Source of the DNA: Lederbergia citri
Lineage (GTDB): Bacteria; Bacillota; Bacilli; Bacillales; Bacillaceae_C
Assembly: GCF_018343625.1 (NCBI RefSeq)
Contig: NZ_JAGYPG010000002.1
Location: 1,495,370 to 1,559,369, forward strand
Reading direction: 5' to 3'
Length of the DNA stretch: 64,000 bases
Part shown: positions 1 to 8,523 of the stretch, in pieces
How positions within the stretch are numbered: the first letter of the stretch is position 1
Layout: every line of letters starts with the position of its first letter
The notes under the pieces: model-generated
What the model saw: only the letters and a program-made list of their open reading frames with translations
Told to the model about the DNA's origin: nothing
Databases searched by the model: none
Program-made: the position numbers and the translations under genes

Positions 1-103
1 TCATATTGTTAATCATTGTTGGTACAGCATTTGTGTCACACAACTATTAGAGCTACGCGATTACCAAAACTATCCATCCGAAACATATACTACTCACCTC
101 ACT

Positions 104-129
104 AAGAGCGCTTTAGCCCGGCGCTCTTT
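104..129. terminator. Short GC-rich hairpin, possible terminator
   Basis: An 8-bp perfect stem (AAGAGCGC at 104-111 with GCGCTCTT at 121-128) encloses a 9-nt loop. Only three T residues follow on the plus strand, so it is a weak intrinsic terminator at best, probably for a gene lying to the left of the window. No gene can be read in 1-103. Confidence 0.4.
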
Positions 130-204
130 AATGTTGTTTTCTAAGTTCATTTATTTTCTCTCTCTTATAAAAAATCATTACGAGACTGCGAAAAAATAAT
201 ATAA

Positions 205-240
205 AACAAAAACGCATGGATTGTGACGATCCATGCGTTT
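205..240 (-). terminator. Strong intrinsic terminator, minus strand, no obvious gene
   Basis: A 12-bp perfect stem (AAACGCATGGAT at 210-221, ATCCATGCGTTT at 229-240) with a 7-nt loop is followed, reading leftward, by TTTTTGTTTT. That is a textbook Rho-independent terminator for minus-strand transcription. The nearest minus-strand gene is mrpG, nearly 1 kb away, so which transcript it ends is unclear. Confidence 0.6.
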
Positions 241-370
241 AAAATTAATGAGGTTATTGCACTTTTTTCGAAATGTGAATTATTTTTCATTGAATCTGTA
301 ATCTTTTTTATGAGTAAAATACTACATTCGACACAAATTATGGTTAAAGTAAATTTGTTCTGAGGTGGAT

Positions 371-859
371 ATGAAAACAATAAATACTAGTCATTCGAAT
401 AAAAATAGATCTTTACTAATATGGAAAATAGCATTAGGATCAACTATATCGTGGGAAATAGCACAACTCTTTGGTTCTCATCATCCATACCTTGCTCCAT
501 TATCGGTAATACTTTGTATCCAATCAACATTTAATAAATCGGTCCGCATATCAATAAAACGAATCGTTGGAACCGTAATTGGTATTTTCGTTACTGTACT
601 TATTACTAGCCATGTAAAAATTACCGGTTTTAACTTAGGACTGATAATATTATTAGGCTGTTTTATTACAAAGTGGTTAAAATTTGATAGGATTGCCATT
701 CATCATACAGCCATTACAATATTATTTGTCTTTGTATTTGAACACAAATCAAAGCATTATGCTATAGACAGAATGAGAGATACTCTTATTGGAGTAGTGG
801 TAATTGTTTTAATCCAATTAGTTTGGAGCCTAATAATGAAACGGAAAAAATCACAATAA
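371..859 (+). CDS. FUSC-like (aromatic acid exporter type) membrane protein
   Basis: A 162-residue hydrophobic protein. The first helix region with IAQLFGSHHPYLAPLSVI and the following basic segment KRIVGTVIGIFV resemble the N-terminal half of FUSC/ArAE exporter proteins, where a short helical hairpin precedes an Arg-rich cytoplasmic turn. Family members often carry a long cytoplasmic C-terminal domain, which is absent here, so this is the short membrane-only version. The start is taken as ATG 371 because GAGG at 362-365 lies 5 nt upstream; a GTG at 365 would sit on the ribosome-binding site itself. Substrate unknown. It stands alone, with no co-directional partner nearby. Confidence 0.6.
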   Translation: MKTINTSHSNKNRSLLIWKIALGSTISWEIAQLFGSHHPYLAPLSVILCIQSTFNKSVRISIKRIVGTVIGIFVTVLITSHVKITGFNLGLIILLGCFITKWLKFDRIAIHHTAITILFVFVFEHKSKHYAIDRMRDTLIGVVVIVLIQLVWSLIMKRKKSQ

Positions 860-1035
860 GGAAGCTCTCGAAAATGCTACTTCAAGCATCTGAAAAGCGA
901 TGAAAATGTTTCTGTTCTGTTGCCTGTTTGTACAGATGACGACTTAAAAAGACTATTAACATAGAGCTCATGTTCATTTCACTAACTTTTCGCTGCATAA
1001 TATTTAGTAAGCCGAGAAAGGGAGGTACTAAATCG

Positions 1036-1140
1036 ATGAGCGGTCGTCGATATGAATATGGAGCAGGCTTTGCTTTAGTCGTCGTCTTGTTTATCTTCTT
1101 CATTATTGTTGCTGCTTTATGTGGCGGCGGATATTATTAA
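1036..1140 (+). CDS. YjcZ-family sporulation microprotein, 34 aa
   Basis: A 34-residue ORF starts at ATG 1036, with GGGAGGT ending about 9 nt upstream. It has a short polar head (MSGRRYEYG), one hydrophobic helix (AGFALVVVLFIFFIIVAA) and a GGGYY tail. The AGFALVVVLFIFFIIV core is the hallmark of the YjcZ family of tiny spore-associated proteins in Bacillus. The sequence CATAATAT at 996-1003 could be the -10 of a sporulation sigma factor of the SigE type, but no convincing -35 is visible. The gene converges on the mrp operon with only 25 nt between them. Function of the family is poorly known. Confidence 0.7.
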   Translation: MSGRRYEYGAGFALVVVLFIFFIIVAALCGGGYY

Positions 1141-1165
1141 AGTCAACTTCCTTACCAAAGATTGT

Positions 1166-1522
1166 CTAATCTTCTTTCTCCAACACCGGTTTTAACTCAT
1201 CTTCAATCGTTGAATCCGAGAGCTTCACTTTTGAACGATAAGCAGCTCGGATAATAAGATGTCCAGACACGGGAGCTGTAATAAAAACGAATAGGATTCC
1301 CGAGATAACCCGAACACTTATATATGCATCGCTAAACCAAATATAGATAAAAGCTCCTAGCAGGGCCATTAATACGGCGAGAGTCGAGCTTTTTGTCGCG
1401 GCATGCGCTCGCGTATACACGTCTGGAAAGCGAATAATGCCGATCGCACTGATTACACTAAAGATGCTGCCGATTAAGATGAGAAATGCGCCGATAAATT
1501 CACCGATCTCGTTTACGCTCAA
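1166..1522 (-). CDS. mrpG: Na+/H+ antiporter subunit G
   Basis: The last gene of the mrp operon, 118 residues with three hydrophobic segments. The FPDVYTRAHAATKSSTL signature is typical of MrpG/MnhG. The start is taken as TTG 1522 because AGAGGTG lies 6 nt upstream; a GTG at 1531 would overlap that site. The start overlaps the end of mrpF by about 23 nt, implying translational coupling. MrpG is a small membrane subunit of the multi-subunit monovalent cation/proton antiporter and is needed for complex function. No terminator is visible in the 25 nt before the convergent YjcZ-like gene. Confidence 0.9.
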   Translation of the reverse strand: MSVNEIGEFIGAFLILIGSIFSVISAIGIIRFPDVYTRAHAATKSSTLAVLMALLGAFIYIWFSDAYISVRVISGILFVFITAPVSGHLIIRAAYRSKVKLSDSTIEDELKPVLEKED

Positions 1523-1784
1523 TGATGACACCTCTCTCTATAAATTTTGAGAGGGCAATCGTACTGATAAACGCCAATATGCCCAAAATGAGGATGACTT
1601 CTAAGTAGGCTTTCGTTTTTAACAAAATGGAAATCGCTGCGATGGCTGATATAAGATTGACTCCAATCATATCCATCGCGATCACACGGTCAGGAATGGA
1701 TGGACCACGAATGATGCGATACAGTGATATAAGGATCGCCAAAGCAAATAGTGTAACTGAAATCTTCAGCATGATTACAATCAT
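1500..1784 (-). CDS. mrpF: Na+/H+ antiporter subunit F
   Basis: A 94-residue, three-helix membrane subunit. The RGPSIPDRVIAMDMIGVN segment is the conserved MrpF/MnhF motif, carrying the Asp-Arg pair found across the family. ATG 1784 overlaps the TGA of mrpE by 4 nt (ATGA), and GGAGG sits 7 nt upstream. In Bacillus, MrpF has been linked to bile-salt (cholate) efflux as well as to the antiporter, though that cannot be judged from sequence. Confidence 0.92.
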   Translation of the reverse strand: MIVIMLKISVTLFALAILISLYRIIRGPSIPDRVIAMDMIGVNLISAIAAISILLKTKAYLEVILILGILAFISTIALSKFIERGVIIERKRDR

Positions 1785-2263
1785 CGTGTTACCTCCATAA
1801 TCGCTTTTTCAAATCTTCCTAAGGAGCGAATGAGATCGCCCTTATATCGTTCGATATCGAGTGCATGGATGTAGAATACATTTCCTTCCGGCGAAACTTC
1901 CATGACGACCGATCCCGGCGTGAGAGTCAGAAGCATCGCAAGCGTCGTTACTTCCCAGTCGCTCTTCAAAGAAGTTTCATACGTGAAAATGCCAGGTTTT
2001 ATATCAATGTCCTTGCTTAAAATATGTTTCAGCACTACATAAGCAGACATTAACAGTTCGTATACAAAAATGAGGATCAGCTTTAGTACATAATAAAAAC
2101 GATGGAGGTAAAATTGCTTTCCGAAAAATCGCTGCATAAGAAAAATAATAAAAATGCCAACGAGAAACCCTTCAAAAAAGGTGGAAAATCGCATAACATC
2201 TTCGTCATTCAATACCATCCAGAGAAAAGCTATAAATAAATTCAAGACGAACTGAGCTGGCAC
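1781..2263 (-). CDS. mrpE: Na+/H+ antiporter subunit E
   Basis: 160 residues, beginning with the family's FVLNLFIAFLWM helix, followed by a further membrane helix pair and a soluble C-terminal region (SDWEVTTLAMLLTLTPGSVV is highly typical of MrpE). The start is GTG 2263, chosen because AGAGGTG lies 7 nt upstream; an ATG seven bases earlier is out of frame. MrpE is a subunit of the Mrp complex needed for full antiport. Spacing to mrpD is about 20 nt. Confidence 0.92.
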   Translation of the reverse strand: MPAQFVLNLFIAFLWMVLNDEDVMRFSTFFEGFLVGIFIIFLMQRFFGKQFYLHRFYYVLKLILIFVYELLMSAYVVLKHILSKDIDIKPGIFTYETSLKSDWEVTTLAMLLTLTPGSVVMEVSPEGNVFYIHALDIERYKGDLIRSLGRFEKAIMEVTR

Positions 2264-2285
2264 TCGCCATCACCTCTACTTTCTC

Positions 2286-3764
2286 TTATTCACCTAAAAC
2301 AGCTTCTACATAAATGCCTGGATTCATTAACGTATTTGCCGCGTCCTTCACATACTCGGATAATACTTCTGCTCCTAGACCCAATCCGATTGAAACAGCT
2401 GTAAGAATGACGCACGAAATGAGCAAACTTTTTTTCAGCGGCAATTGTTCTTCTTCACTAATAATCGTTTCTCCCCAAAAACAGTTCTTAAAAATTCGCA
2501 ATAAGGAATATAAAACGAAAACACTCGATATTAAAGCAAGTGCGAGCAGGACATAATTTCCGCCCTCTACTGCCCCTTGTCCCACTAAAATTTTACCGAT
2601 AAAGCCGCTTAGTGGCGGAATACCAGCTAGCGCTAACATTACAATAAAGAACATCCAGCCTAATAGGGGATAATTTCGAATAAGACCGCTCATCCTATCA
2701 ATCTTTGCGGTTCCTGTAAGAGCGACCATTGTACCCGCTAGTAAAAATAAGAGTGCTTTTACAATCATGTCGTGGATTAAATAATAAATCGAGCCTTCTA
2801 TTGCAGCAGGTGTGGCCACTGCAAGCCCCACCATGATGAATCCTACCGCGATGACGACATTATAAGAAACAATTTGGCGGATATCTTTGTAGGCGACTGC
2901 CCCAAGGCTCCCACCAATCAATGTAATTCCTGCCATCACCCCAATTAATGTATGGGTGATTGAAGGTTCATGATAGAAAAGTAATGTGAATATGCGAAAA
3001 AGTGCATAAATCCCTACTTTCGTCAGCAATGCTCCAAATAATGCCGCCACTGCTGTTGGTGGCGCACTATATGAACCTGGAAGCCACACGTAAAGCAGGA
3101 GCCCAGCTTTTAAACCAAACACGAGCAAAAACAAGATGCTGATGACGGTTAATAAAGGAGTTTGTCCTGCCTCAGCAATTCGAGCAGAAAGATGAGCCAT
3201 ATTTAACGTCCCAACCGCTCCATATAAATAACCTATCGCAACTAAAAACAACCAGGAAGAAATTACATTAATGACGACGTATTTTATCGATTCCTTAAAT
3301 TGAGGCTTTGTTCCTCCAAGTGTAATCAACACATATGAAGCTAATAGCATCACTTCAAAACAAACATATAAGTTAAAAAGATCGCCTGTTAAAAAGGAGC
3401 CATTGACACCAGCGACCATAAATAACACGAAAGGATAAAAAAACATTTTTTCCCGGTCCTGCCCAATCGTATAAAAAGCGTAAATCAAACAAATCCCCGC
3501 TACGATGCTTGACGTCATAACAAGAAGCATCGCAAATGAATCACCTACAAAAAGGATGCCGAACGGCGGCTTCCAATTTCCAAAGTCAAGCCGTATGATC
3601 CCATTTGTTTGAATCATCTCTAACATATAAATACTTAAACCTGCGACAACCATCATTGCCGTAAAACTGATCCATCTTTGTAGGCGAATGAATGGTCTAA
3701 GAAAAATGAGAATAATACCCGTTATAAGCGGGATTACCATCGGCATAACAAGGATATTATTCAT
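2286..3764 (-). CDS. mrpD: Na+/H+ antiporter subunit D
   Basis: 492 residues with about 14 membrane helices, related to the proton-pumping NuoM/N subunits of complex I. The segment FGLKAGLLLYVWLPGSYSAP with its buried Lys and the nearby Pro-Pro is the proton-channel signature of this family. The start is ATG 3764 with AGAGGG upstream; it overlaps the end of mrpC by 8 nt. Together with MrpA it is thought to form the ion-translocating pathway. Confidence 0.94.
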   Translation of the reverse strand: MNNILVMPMVIPLITGIILIFLRPFIRLQRWISFTAMMVVAGLSIYMLEMIQTNGIIRLDFGNWKPPFGILFVGDSFAMLLVMTSSIVAGICLIYAFYTIGQDREKMFFYPFVLFMVAGVNGSFLTGDLFNLYVCFEVMLLASYVLITLGGTKPQFKESIKYVVINVISSWLFLVAIGYLYGAVGTLNMAHLSARIAEAGQTPLLTVISILFLLVFGLKAGLLLYVWLPGSYSAPPTAVAALFGALLTKVGIYALFRIFTLLFYHEPSITHTLIGVMAGITLIGGSLGAVAYKDIRQIVSYNVVIAVGFIMVGLAVATPAAIEGSIYYLIHDMIVKALLFLLAGTMVALTGTAKIDRMSGLIRNYPLLGWMFFIVMLALAGIPPLSGFIGKILVGQGAVEGGNYVLLALALISSVFVLYSLLRIFKNCFWGETIISEEEQLPLKKSLLISCVILTAVSIGLGLGAEVLSEYVKDAANTLMNPGIYVEAVLGE

Positions 3765-4080
3765 CTTTCAGCCCTCTTGCCACCTGTGTTTCTTGATATG
3801 TTCGATACGCAAGTACGAGAAGGAATGCAGTTACGGCAAAACTGATTACTATTGATGTTAAAATTAAGGCTTGCGGGAGTGCATCAGTGTAGGTTCCATT
3901 CCCTTCTCCAATTACAGGCACGCCGCCTCTTTTCAATCCACCCATCGTCATCAATAACAAATGGGCAGCGTGGGATAATATCGCAGTCCCCAAAATAACG
4001 CGTAAAATCCCTTTTGATAAAATTAAATAGGTGGCAACCGTCACCAACACTCCCGCCAATATGATGATTACTGTTTCCAT
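3757..4080 (-). CDS. mrpC: Na+/H+ antiporter subunit C
   Basis: 107 residues, homologous to NuoK. There are three helices, with LSHAAHLLLMTMG in the second and DALPQALILTSIVISFA in the third; the DPLPQALVLTAIVI-type motif is diagnostic of MrpC. The start is ATG 4080; the ribosome-binding site is weak, so translation is probably coupled to mrpB, which ends 5 nt upstream. Confidence 0.92.
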   Translation of the reverse strand: METVIIILAGVLVTVATYLILSKGILRVILGTAILSHAAHLLLMTMGGLKRGGVPVIGEGNGTYTDALPQALILTSIVISFAVTAFLLVLAYRTYQETQVARGLKDE

Positions 4081-4085
4081 ACTTC

Positions 4086-4508
4086 TTACACATCCTCACT
4101 AATACTCAAAATAATCGTTACGACCACTCCTACTACGGCCAATGCCACTCCTGCCTCAAATAACGTGACGGTCGCAAGCGCTGTTTTTCCAACCACTGGC
4201 AAGTTCACGTAGGAATGTGTCTGACTTAAGAATGAGGCACGAAAAAATAACGAACCTAGTCCCGTCGCTACAACGATAAATCCTCCTAATGCAGCAACCT
4301 TTTTAAAATCCAAAGGGATTCTATTCGTAATCGTTTCAATATCAAAAGCAAGGCAAAGCAAGACGAACGCGGAGGCAAGAATAAGCCCTCCGATAAAACC
4401 GCCACCCGGACTATTATGGCCAGATATAAATAAGTAAATGGCCATCGTTAAAATAATGAATACAACGATTTTCGTCACCGTTTGTAAAATTACATCATTG
4501 ATTTTCAA
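4086..4508 (-). CDS. mrpB: Na+/H+ antiporter subunit B
   Basis: 140 residues, four helices. SGHNSPGGGFIGGLILA is the conserved MrpB/MnhB motif. The start is a TTG at 4508, preceded by AAGGAGG with 9-nt spacing; it overlaps the end of mrpA by 14 nt. MrpB extends the module that in some phyla is fused to the C-terminus of MrpA. Confidence 0.93.
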   Translation of the reverse strand: MKINDVILQTVTKIVVFIILTMAIYLFISGHNSPGGGFIGGLILASAFVLLCLAFDIETITNRIPLDFKKVAALGGFIVVATGLGSLFFRASFLSQTHSYVNLPVVGKTALATVTLFEAGVALAVVGVVVTIILSISEDV

Positions 4509-6888
4509 CGTTTTCGTCCTCCTTTTTTGCCCTGAGCTTGATCAATGTGTATACCCCGATTCCCCCAATAAAGAGAACAATGACTTCGAGCATCGTATCA
4601 AATGCACGGAAATCGCCAAGTATTGCATTCACGATATTATTGGCACCAGCGAGCTCGTACGCATTTTCAAAATACGCCGAAATAGATTCAAATAGCTTAC
4701 CACTTTGAGCGGAAAGAGCAACTGATACAAAGATAACGCCGACTAAAATAGAAACCACTATATTGACACGTTTTGTTTTTTGCATTGAATTTTCTTTCTC
4801 TCTCTTTGGCAAGAAATAAAAGCAAAGCAGGAATAAGGCTGTCGTCACCGTTTCTACAACGAGCTGAGTAAGAGCTAAATCCGGTGCCCGGAATAAAACA
4901 AAGAGCAAAGCAATTGAATAGCCGAGAACCCCATTTAAAAGGATGGACGTAATTCGAGACTTTGCAAAAATAATCGCAATTCCTGCAACCATCATCGTAA
5001 ATACAATCAGCAATTCATAAAGACTTATAGGTGCATTACTAGATAAATCGAGATGAAAAGCATCTGTTAATAAAAAGACTCCTCCAACAGCTATTCCAAA
5101 GAATAGAAAAATATAAACCAAATAATCACGCAGTGAACCTGTCATATACAACTCAGTTATTTTAAAGCCACGCAGTTCAATTTGTTCCAAGGTAGAATTA
5201 TATAATTGATCAAATGTCCATTTGCCTGGCGGAAAATAAAGACTCTTTCTGCGGCTTTGGATTCTAAATATAAGAATACCCACAACGATTACCCCAATTG
5301 TCATCCATAATGCCGGAGTAAATCCATGCCATATTGAAATCGGTTTGTACATTCCTCCTAAAGAAGGGAAAATGCTAGCTAAACCAGGACGCAATAAATA
5401 ATCACCTAATAGATTCGGAAATATAAAAATGCCGATGATTAAAACGGCTAAGATGATTGGTGGAATCAACATCCCGATTTTCGCTTCATGGGCTTCATGC
5501 TCCAATTTTTCCGGCTGATGAGGCCCTAAGAATGTTTTAAAAACGATAATCATACAATAAACGAATGTTAAAACACTTGCGATCCACGCAATAATGGGAA
5601 ATAACAATCCGAAAGTGTGTAAAGTAAAAAGATTGGACTGACTTACATTGACTACCGCTTCAAAAAACATTTCCTTACTTAAAAAGCCATTGAACGGAGG
5701 TAAGCCCGCCATCGAAAAGCTTCCAATCAGTGCAATCGTAAACGAAATAGGCATGAAAGACATTAAGCCGCCTAATCGACGAATATCCCTTGTACCGACC
5801 CCATGGTCAACAATTCCTACGACCATGAAAAGAGCTCCTTTAAACGTCGAGTGATTTACAAGGTGGAAAAGAGCTGCAAATGAGGCTTGCGTGTAAAGAA
5901 TGGCATTCTCGCCTGCCCCTAATTGGTGTGCGATTGACCCAATTCCAAACAGACTCATAATTAGTCCTAACTGACTGATCGTGGAATAAGCGAGCAAAGC
6001 TTTTAAATCGATTTGACGGATGGCATTGAACGATCCCCAAAACAATGTGATTAGCCCTATGCAGCTAACGAGCCAAAACCATATTTCGTTGCTGCCAAAA
6101 ACGGGCGTAAAGCGAGCAACTAGATAAATACCCGCTTTTACCATTGTGGCAGAATGGAGGTATGCACTGACAGGAGTCGGCGCTTCCATCGCATCTGGAA
6201 GCCATATATGGAAAGGAAATTGAGCAGATTTCGTGAAAGCACCAATAAGCAGCAGGACCAATGCAGGAATAAAAAGCGTATGATTTGGATCAATAACGGA
6301 AAGTATCTCACGCACACTCATCGTATCAGTCATAAGATAAATCATAATAAAGCTCGTCAGCATCGCAATTCCGCCGCCAAAAGTAATGAGCAATGCTTTT
6401 TGTGCACCGTAGCGCGATTTTTTTCTGTGGTACCAGAAGGCAATCAATAAAAAAGACGAGATGCTAGTTAATTCCCAAAATACATATAAAACCATTAAAT
6501 TGTCAGAAAATACAACCCCGAGCATAGAACCCATAAATAAAAGTAAATAACTATAAAAATGGTGCAGAGATTCTTTTGCGGATAAATAATAAATGGAATA
6601 AAGGATGACTAGACTTCCGATACCTGTGATCAAGAGTCCAAAAATAATACTAATTCCGTCAACGTATGTCGTGAAGTTAATGCCGTAGGAAGGAATCCAT
6701 TGAACGGTATTTAAGTATGTCTTCCCTTCAGCTATAGAAGGAATAAAACGTGTAAGAGCTATAAATAGAACGGTTGGGATAATGAGTACGAACCAACCAA
6801 CATGGATACGGGGTAATTTTTTATGCAGAAATGGAATCATGAGGGCCGCTATAAAGGGTATCATGATTGCCAGTTGTATCGATATCAA
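4495..6888 (-). CDS. mrpA: Na+/H+ antiporter subunit A
   Basis: The large first subunit, 797 residues and roughly 20 helices. The N-terminal two thirds is NuoL-like (KSAQFPFHIWLPDAMEAPTP with the channel Lys, and HSATMVKAGIYL). The C-terminal third carries the additional MrpA-specific helices and an MrpB-like end. The reading frame is open to an ATG at 6936, but that codon has no ribosome-binding site and lies almost on the predicted transcription start. GGAGG at 6896-6900 lies 7 nt from the in-frame TTG at 6888, which is therefore the likely start. All seven mrp genes are intact, consistent with a functional Na+ (or K+)/H+ antiporter for sodium and alkali tolerance. Confidence 0.93.
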   Translation of the reverse strand: MISIQLAIMIPFIAALMIPFLHKKLPRIHVGWFVLIIPTVLFIALTRFIPSIAEGKTYLNTVQWIPSYGINFTTYVDGISIIFGLLITGIGSLVILYSIYYLSAKESLHHFYSYLLLFMGSMLGVVFSDNLMVLYVFWELTSISSFLLIAFWYHRKKSRYGAQKALLITFGGGIAMLTSFIMIYLMTDTMSVREILSVIDPNHTLFIPALVLLLIGAFTKSAQFPFHIWLPDAMEAPTPVSAYLHSATMVKAGIYLVARFTPVFGSNEIWFWLVSCIGLITLFWGSFNAIRQIDLKALLAYSTISQLGLIMSLFGIGSIAHQLGAGENAILYTQASFAALFHLVNHSTFKGALFMVVGIVDHGVGTRDIRRLGGLMSFMPISFTIALIGSFSMAGLPPFNGFLSKEMFFEAVVNVSQSNLFTLHTFGLLFPIIAWIASVLTFVYCMIIVFKTFLGPHQPEKLEHEAHEAKIGMLIPPIILAVLIIGIFIFPNLLGDYLLRPGLASIFPSLGGMYKPISIWHGFTPALWMTIGVIVVGILIFRIQSRRKSLYFPPGKWTFDQLYNSTLEQIELRGFKITELYMTGSLRDYLVYIFLFFGIAVGGVFLLTDAFHLDLSSNAPISLYELLIVFTMMVAGIAIIFAKSRITSILLNGVLGYSIALLFVLFRAPDLALTQLVVETVTTALFLLCFYFLPKREKENSMQKTKRVNIVVSILVGVIFVSVALSAQSGKLFESISAYFENAYELAGANNIVNAILGDFRAFDTMLEVIVLFIGGIGVYTLIKLRAKKEDENVENQ

Positions 6889-6944
6889 TATAAAACCTCC
6901 CTTAGTCATCGGGTCACAATAAATATCGGTTTCCATATGGCTAT

Positions 6945-6972
6945 ATCTTATAGGGGTTGACTCCTATGTCAA
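6945..6972 (-). promoter_or_regulatory. SigA-type promoter of the mrp operon
   Basis: Reading leftward, TTGACA (6967-6972) and TAAGAT (6945-6950) are separated by 16 nt. Transcription would start near 6938, giving a leader of about 50 nt with GGAGG just before the TTG start of mrpA. A short inverted pair (TTGAC at the -35 and GTCAA inside the spacer) surrounds the promoter and could be an operator. Apart from this promoter and that of the Usp gene, nothing else was recognised in 6973-7226. Confidence 0.75.
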
Positions 6973-7226
6973 CAAACGGGATAATAAGAGACCATAACAC
7001 ATTAATAAAAGAGGACTCAATTGGGGAAACCAACATTGTGTTGAATGGATTTAAGTTTGACGTAATGCCAATACAAAGAGATAAAGATTAAGCCCGGTAC
7101 TTTTTATTTTTCCTTAATATTATACAATAATGACAGTCTTTCTACACAAATGAAGTTCCAGTGCATAAGATTTTCTTATTAAAAGTGGCTATTTTTCATA
7201 ACTTTTCGTAATCCTTTTATCCTCTA

Positions 7227-7255
7227 TTGTATTTTGCACCATTTTTATATATAAT
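7227..7255 (+). promoter_or_regulatory. SigA-type promoter of the Usp-domain gene
   Basis: TTGTAT (7227-7232) and a perfect TATAAT (7250-7255) are 17 nt apart. The predicted start near 7262 leaves an AT-rich leader of about 70 nt before the gene at 7335. Confidence 0.65.
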
Positions 7256-7334
7256 GATTTAGTTTTAAAGATTTTTTGCATAATTTGATGTCTTTATGTA
7301 TTCGAATGAACCATTTTAAGAGGTGAATTTTTTC

Positions 7335-8009
7335 ATGAAGAAAGTGAAGGGTCGTATGGATGAGAGTATTCTCGTTTGTGTATATTACGGTCCAAATGGC
7401 GAGCGCCTGATTAGACGTGGTCATAAAATGGCAAGCATGTTGAATTGTCCATTATATATTTTGACCGTGGACCCGCTTCCGTATGATAAATTTGATGCGG
7501 AGAAATCAAGCTATATTGAACGTTGGAAAGAACTAGCTGAAGAATGTGAAGCTGAAGACTTTTTAATGATAGACAATGAAAAACGCCCAGTCGCTAAAAT
7601 CATCGCGGGAATTGCACATAAATATAACATTACACAAGTCGTAATCGGACAAACTGCCCAAAACCGTTGGGAAGAGATTACGAAAGGATCCTTCGTTAAC
7701 GCACTTTTGAGAGAAATATCATCTTTTATTGATATTCATATCGTAGCGTTAGATCGGACCGTTAAAGGCGGAGAAGATATCGCCTACGAGACCGGTGTCC
7801 GTGCCTATCTAATAAAGGAAGATGACGGATATCGCCTTTGCTTCACCTGCCAAAAGAATATTAGCCATGAAGGAATCTTTTACAAAGAAATCGGAACAGA
7901 CTTTAATAATGGACTCTTTAAATTCATTCATGACGGTAAAACACACCAAGTCCACGTAACAGAGGACAAAGTGATTAACCCGATTGAAGAGCCGTTAAAG
8001 ATTACGTAG
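7335..8009 (+). CDS. KdpD-type universal-stress-domain protein
   Basis: 224 residues. The first 140 match the Usp-like input domain of the KdpD osmosensor kinase: ESILVCVYYGPNGERLIRRG at the start, the ITQVVIGQTAQNRWEEI turn and GSFVNALLRE near the end, corresponding to the VGRS-SRWxxxxxGS nucleotide-binding loop. There are no KdpD ATPase, transmembrane or kinase domains. A C-terminal extension of about 75 residues holds a CFTC pair and a nearby His, possibly a metal site. The start is ATG 7335, 9 nt after AGAGGTG; a GTG at 7323 is inside the ribosome-binding site. It is divergent from mrp, so a role in sensing ionic or nucleotide signals is an inference from position and domain. Confidence 0.65.
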   Translation: MKKVKGRMDESILVCVYYGPNGERLIRRGHKMASMLNCPLYILTVDPLPYDKFDAEKSSYIERWKELAEECEAEDFLMIDNEKRPVAKIIAGIAHKYNITQVVIGQTAQNRWEEITKGSFVNALLREISSFIDIHIVALDRTVKGGEDIAYETGVRAYLIKEDDGYRLCFTCQKNISHEGIFYKEIGTDFNNGLFKFIHDGKTHQVHVTEDKVINPIEEPLKIT

Positions 8010-8038
8010 GATTAAGCACAGGTGCTTAATCCTTTTTT
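8009..8038 (+). terminator. Intrinsic terminator of the Usp-domain gene
   Basis: The stem GGATTAAGCA (8009-8018) pairs with TGCTTAATCC (8023-8032) and is followed by six T residues. The stem begins at the last base of the stop codon. Confidence 0.85.
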
Positions 8039-8049
8039 ATTGGCAAGGG

Positions 8050-8425
8050 ACTATTGAGACGGAAATTTTTATAATGCTTGAGTTTTGTCCTTATTCACTT
8101 CCAATTGAGACTCAAATTTTCATAACGCTTGAGTTCTGTCCCGATTCGCTTCCAATTGAGACTCAAATCTTCATAATACTTGAGTTCTGTCCCGATTCGC
8201 TTCCAATTGAGACTCAAATCTTCATAACTCTGTAGTTCTGTCCCGATTTGCTTCTAATCGAGACTCAAATCCGCATAGTGCTTGAGTTCTGTCCCGATTC
8301 ACTTCCAATCGAGACTCAAATCTTCATAATACTTGAGTTCTGTCCTTATTCGCCTCCAATCAAGACTTAAATCTGCATAATGGCTGGAGTTCTGTCTTTA
8401 TTCGACTCTCAATCAAGACAGAAAC
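8050..8425. repeat. 51-bp tandem repeat, about 7 copies
   Basis: The landmark GAGAC (or its variant AAGAC) recurs at 8056, 8107, 8158, 8209, 8260, 8311, 8362 and 8415: an exact 51-nt period, slipping to 53 in the last, most diverged copy. Middle copies are nearly identical and both edges are diverged. Each unit contains the dyad ACTCAA-N13-TTGAGT. The consensus is open in one frame on each strand: a 17-residue repeat NWKRIGTELKYYEDLSL on the minus strand, and another on the plus strand. The actual copies contain stops in both frames, so it is not a working gene here. It fills most of the gap between the Usp gene and the cadC-like promoter. Confidence 0.9.
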
Positions 8426-8523
8426 CTGGGTAACAATACATTTTTATAGCGATTCAATACCATACCACACAAATCAGGAAAACATCCTATTTCTTTAACA
8501 ATCCGCCCCATTTTCTTTATTAA

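Noticed and set aside
165..380. 71-codon minus-strand ORF
   Set aside because: It contains a strong terminator in its own direction and lacks a ribosome-binding site; it overlaps the start of the FUSC-like gene.
8050..8425. CRISPR array
   Set aside because: The repeated unit is continuous 51-bp sequence with no unique spacers, copies diverge steadily toward the edges, and there are no cas genes nearby.
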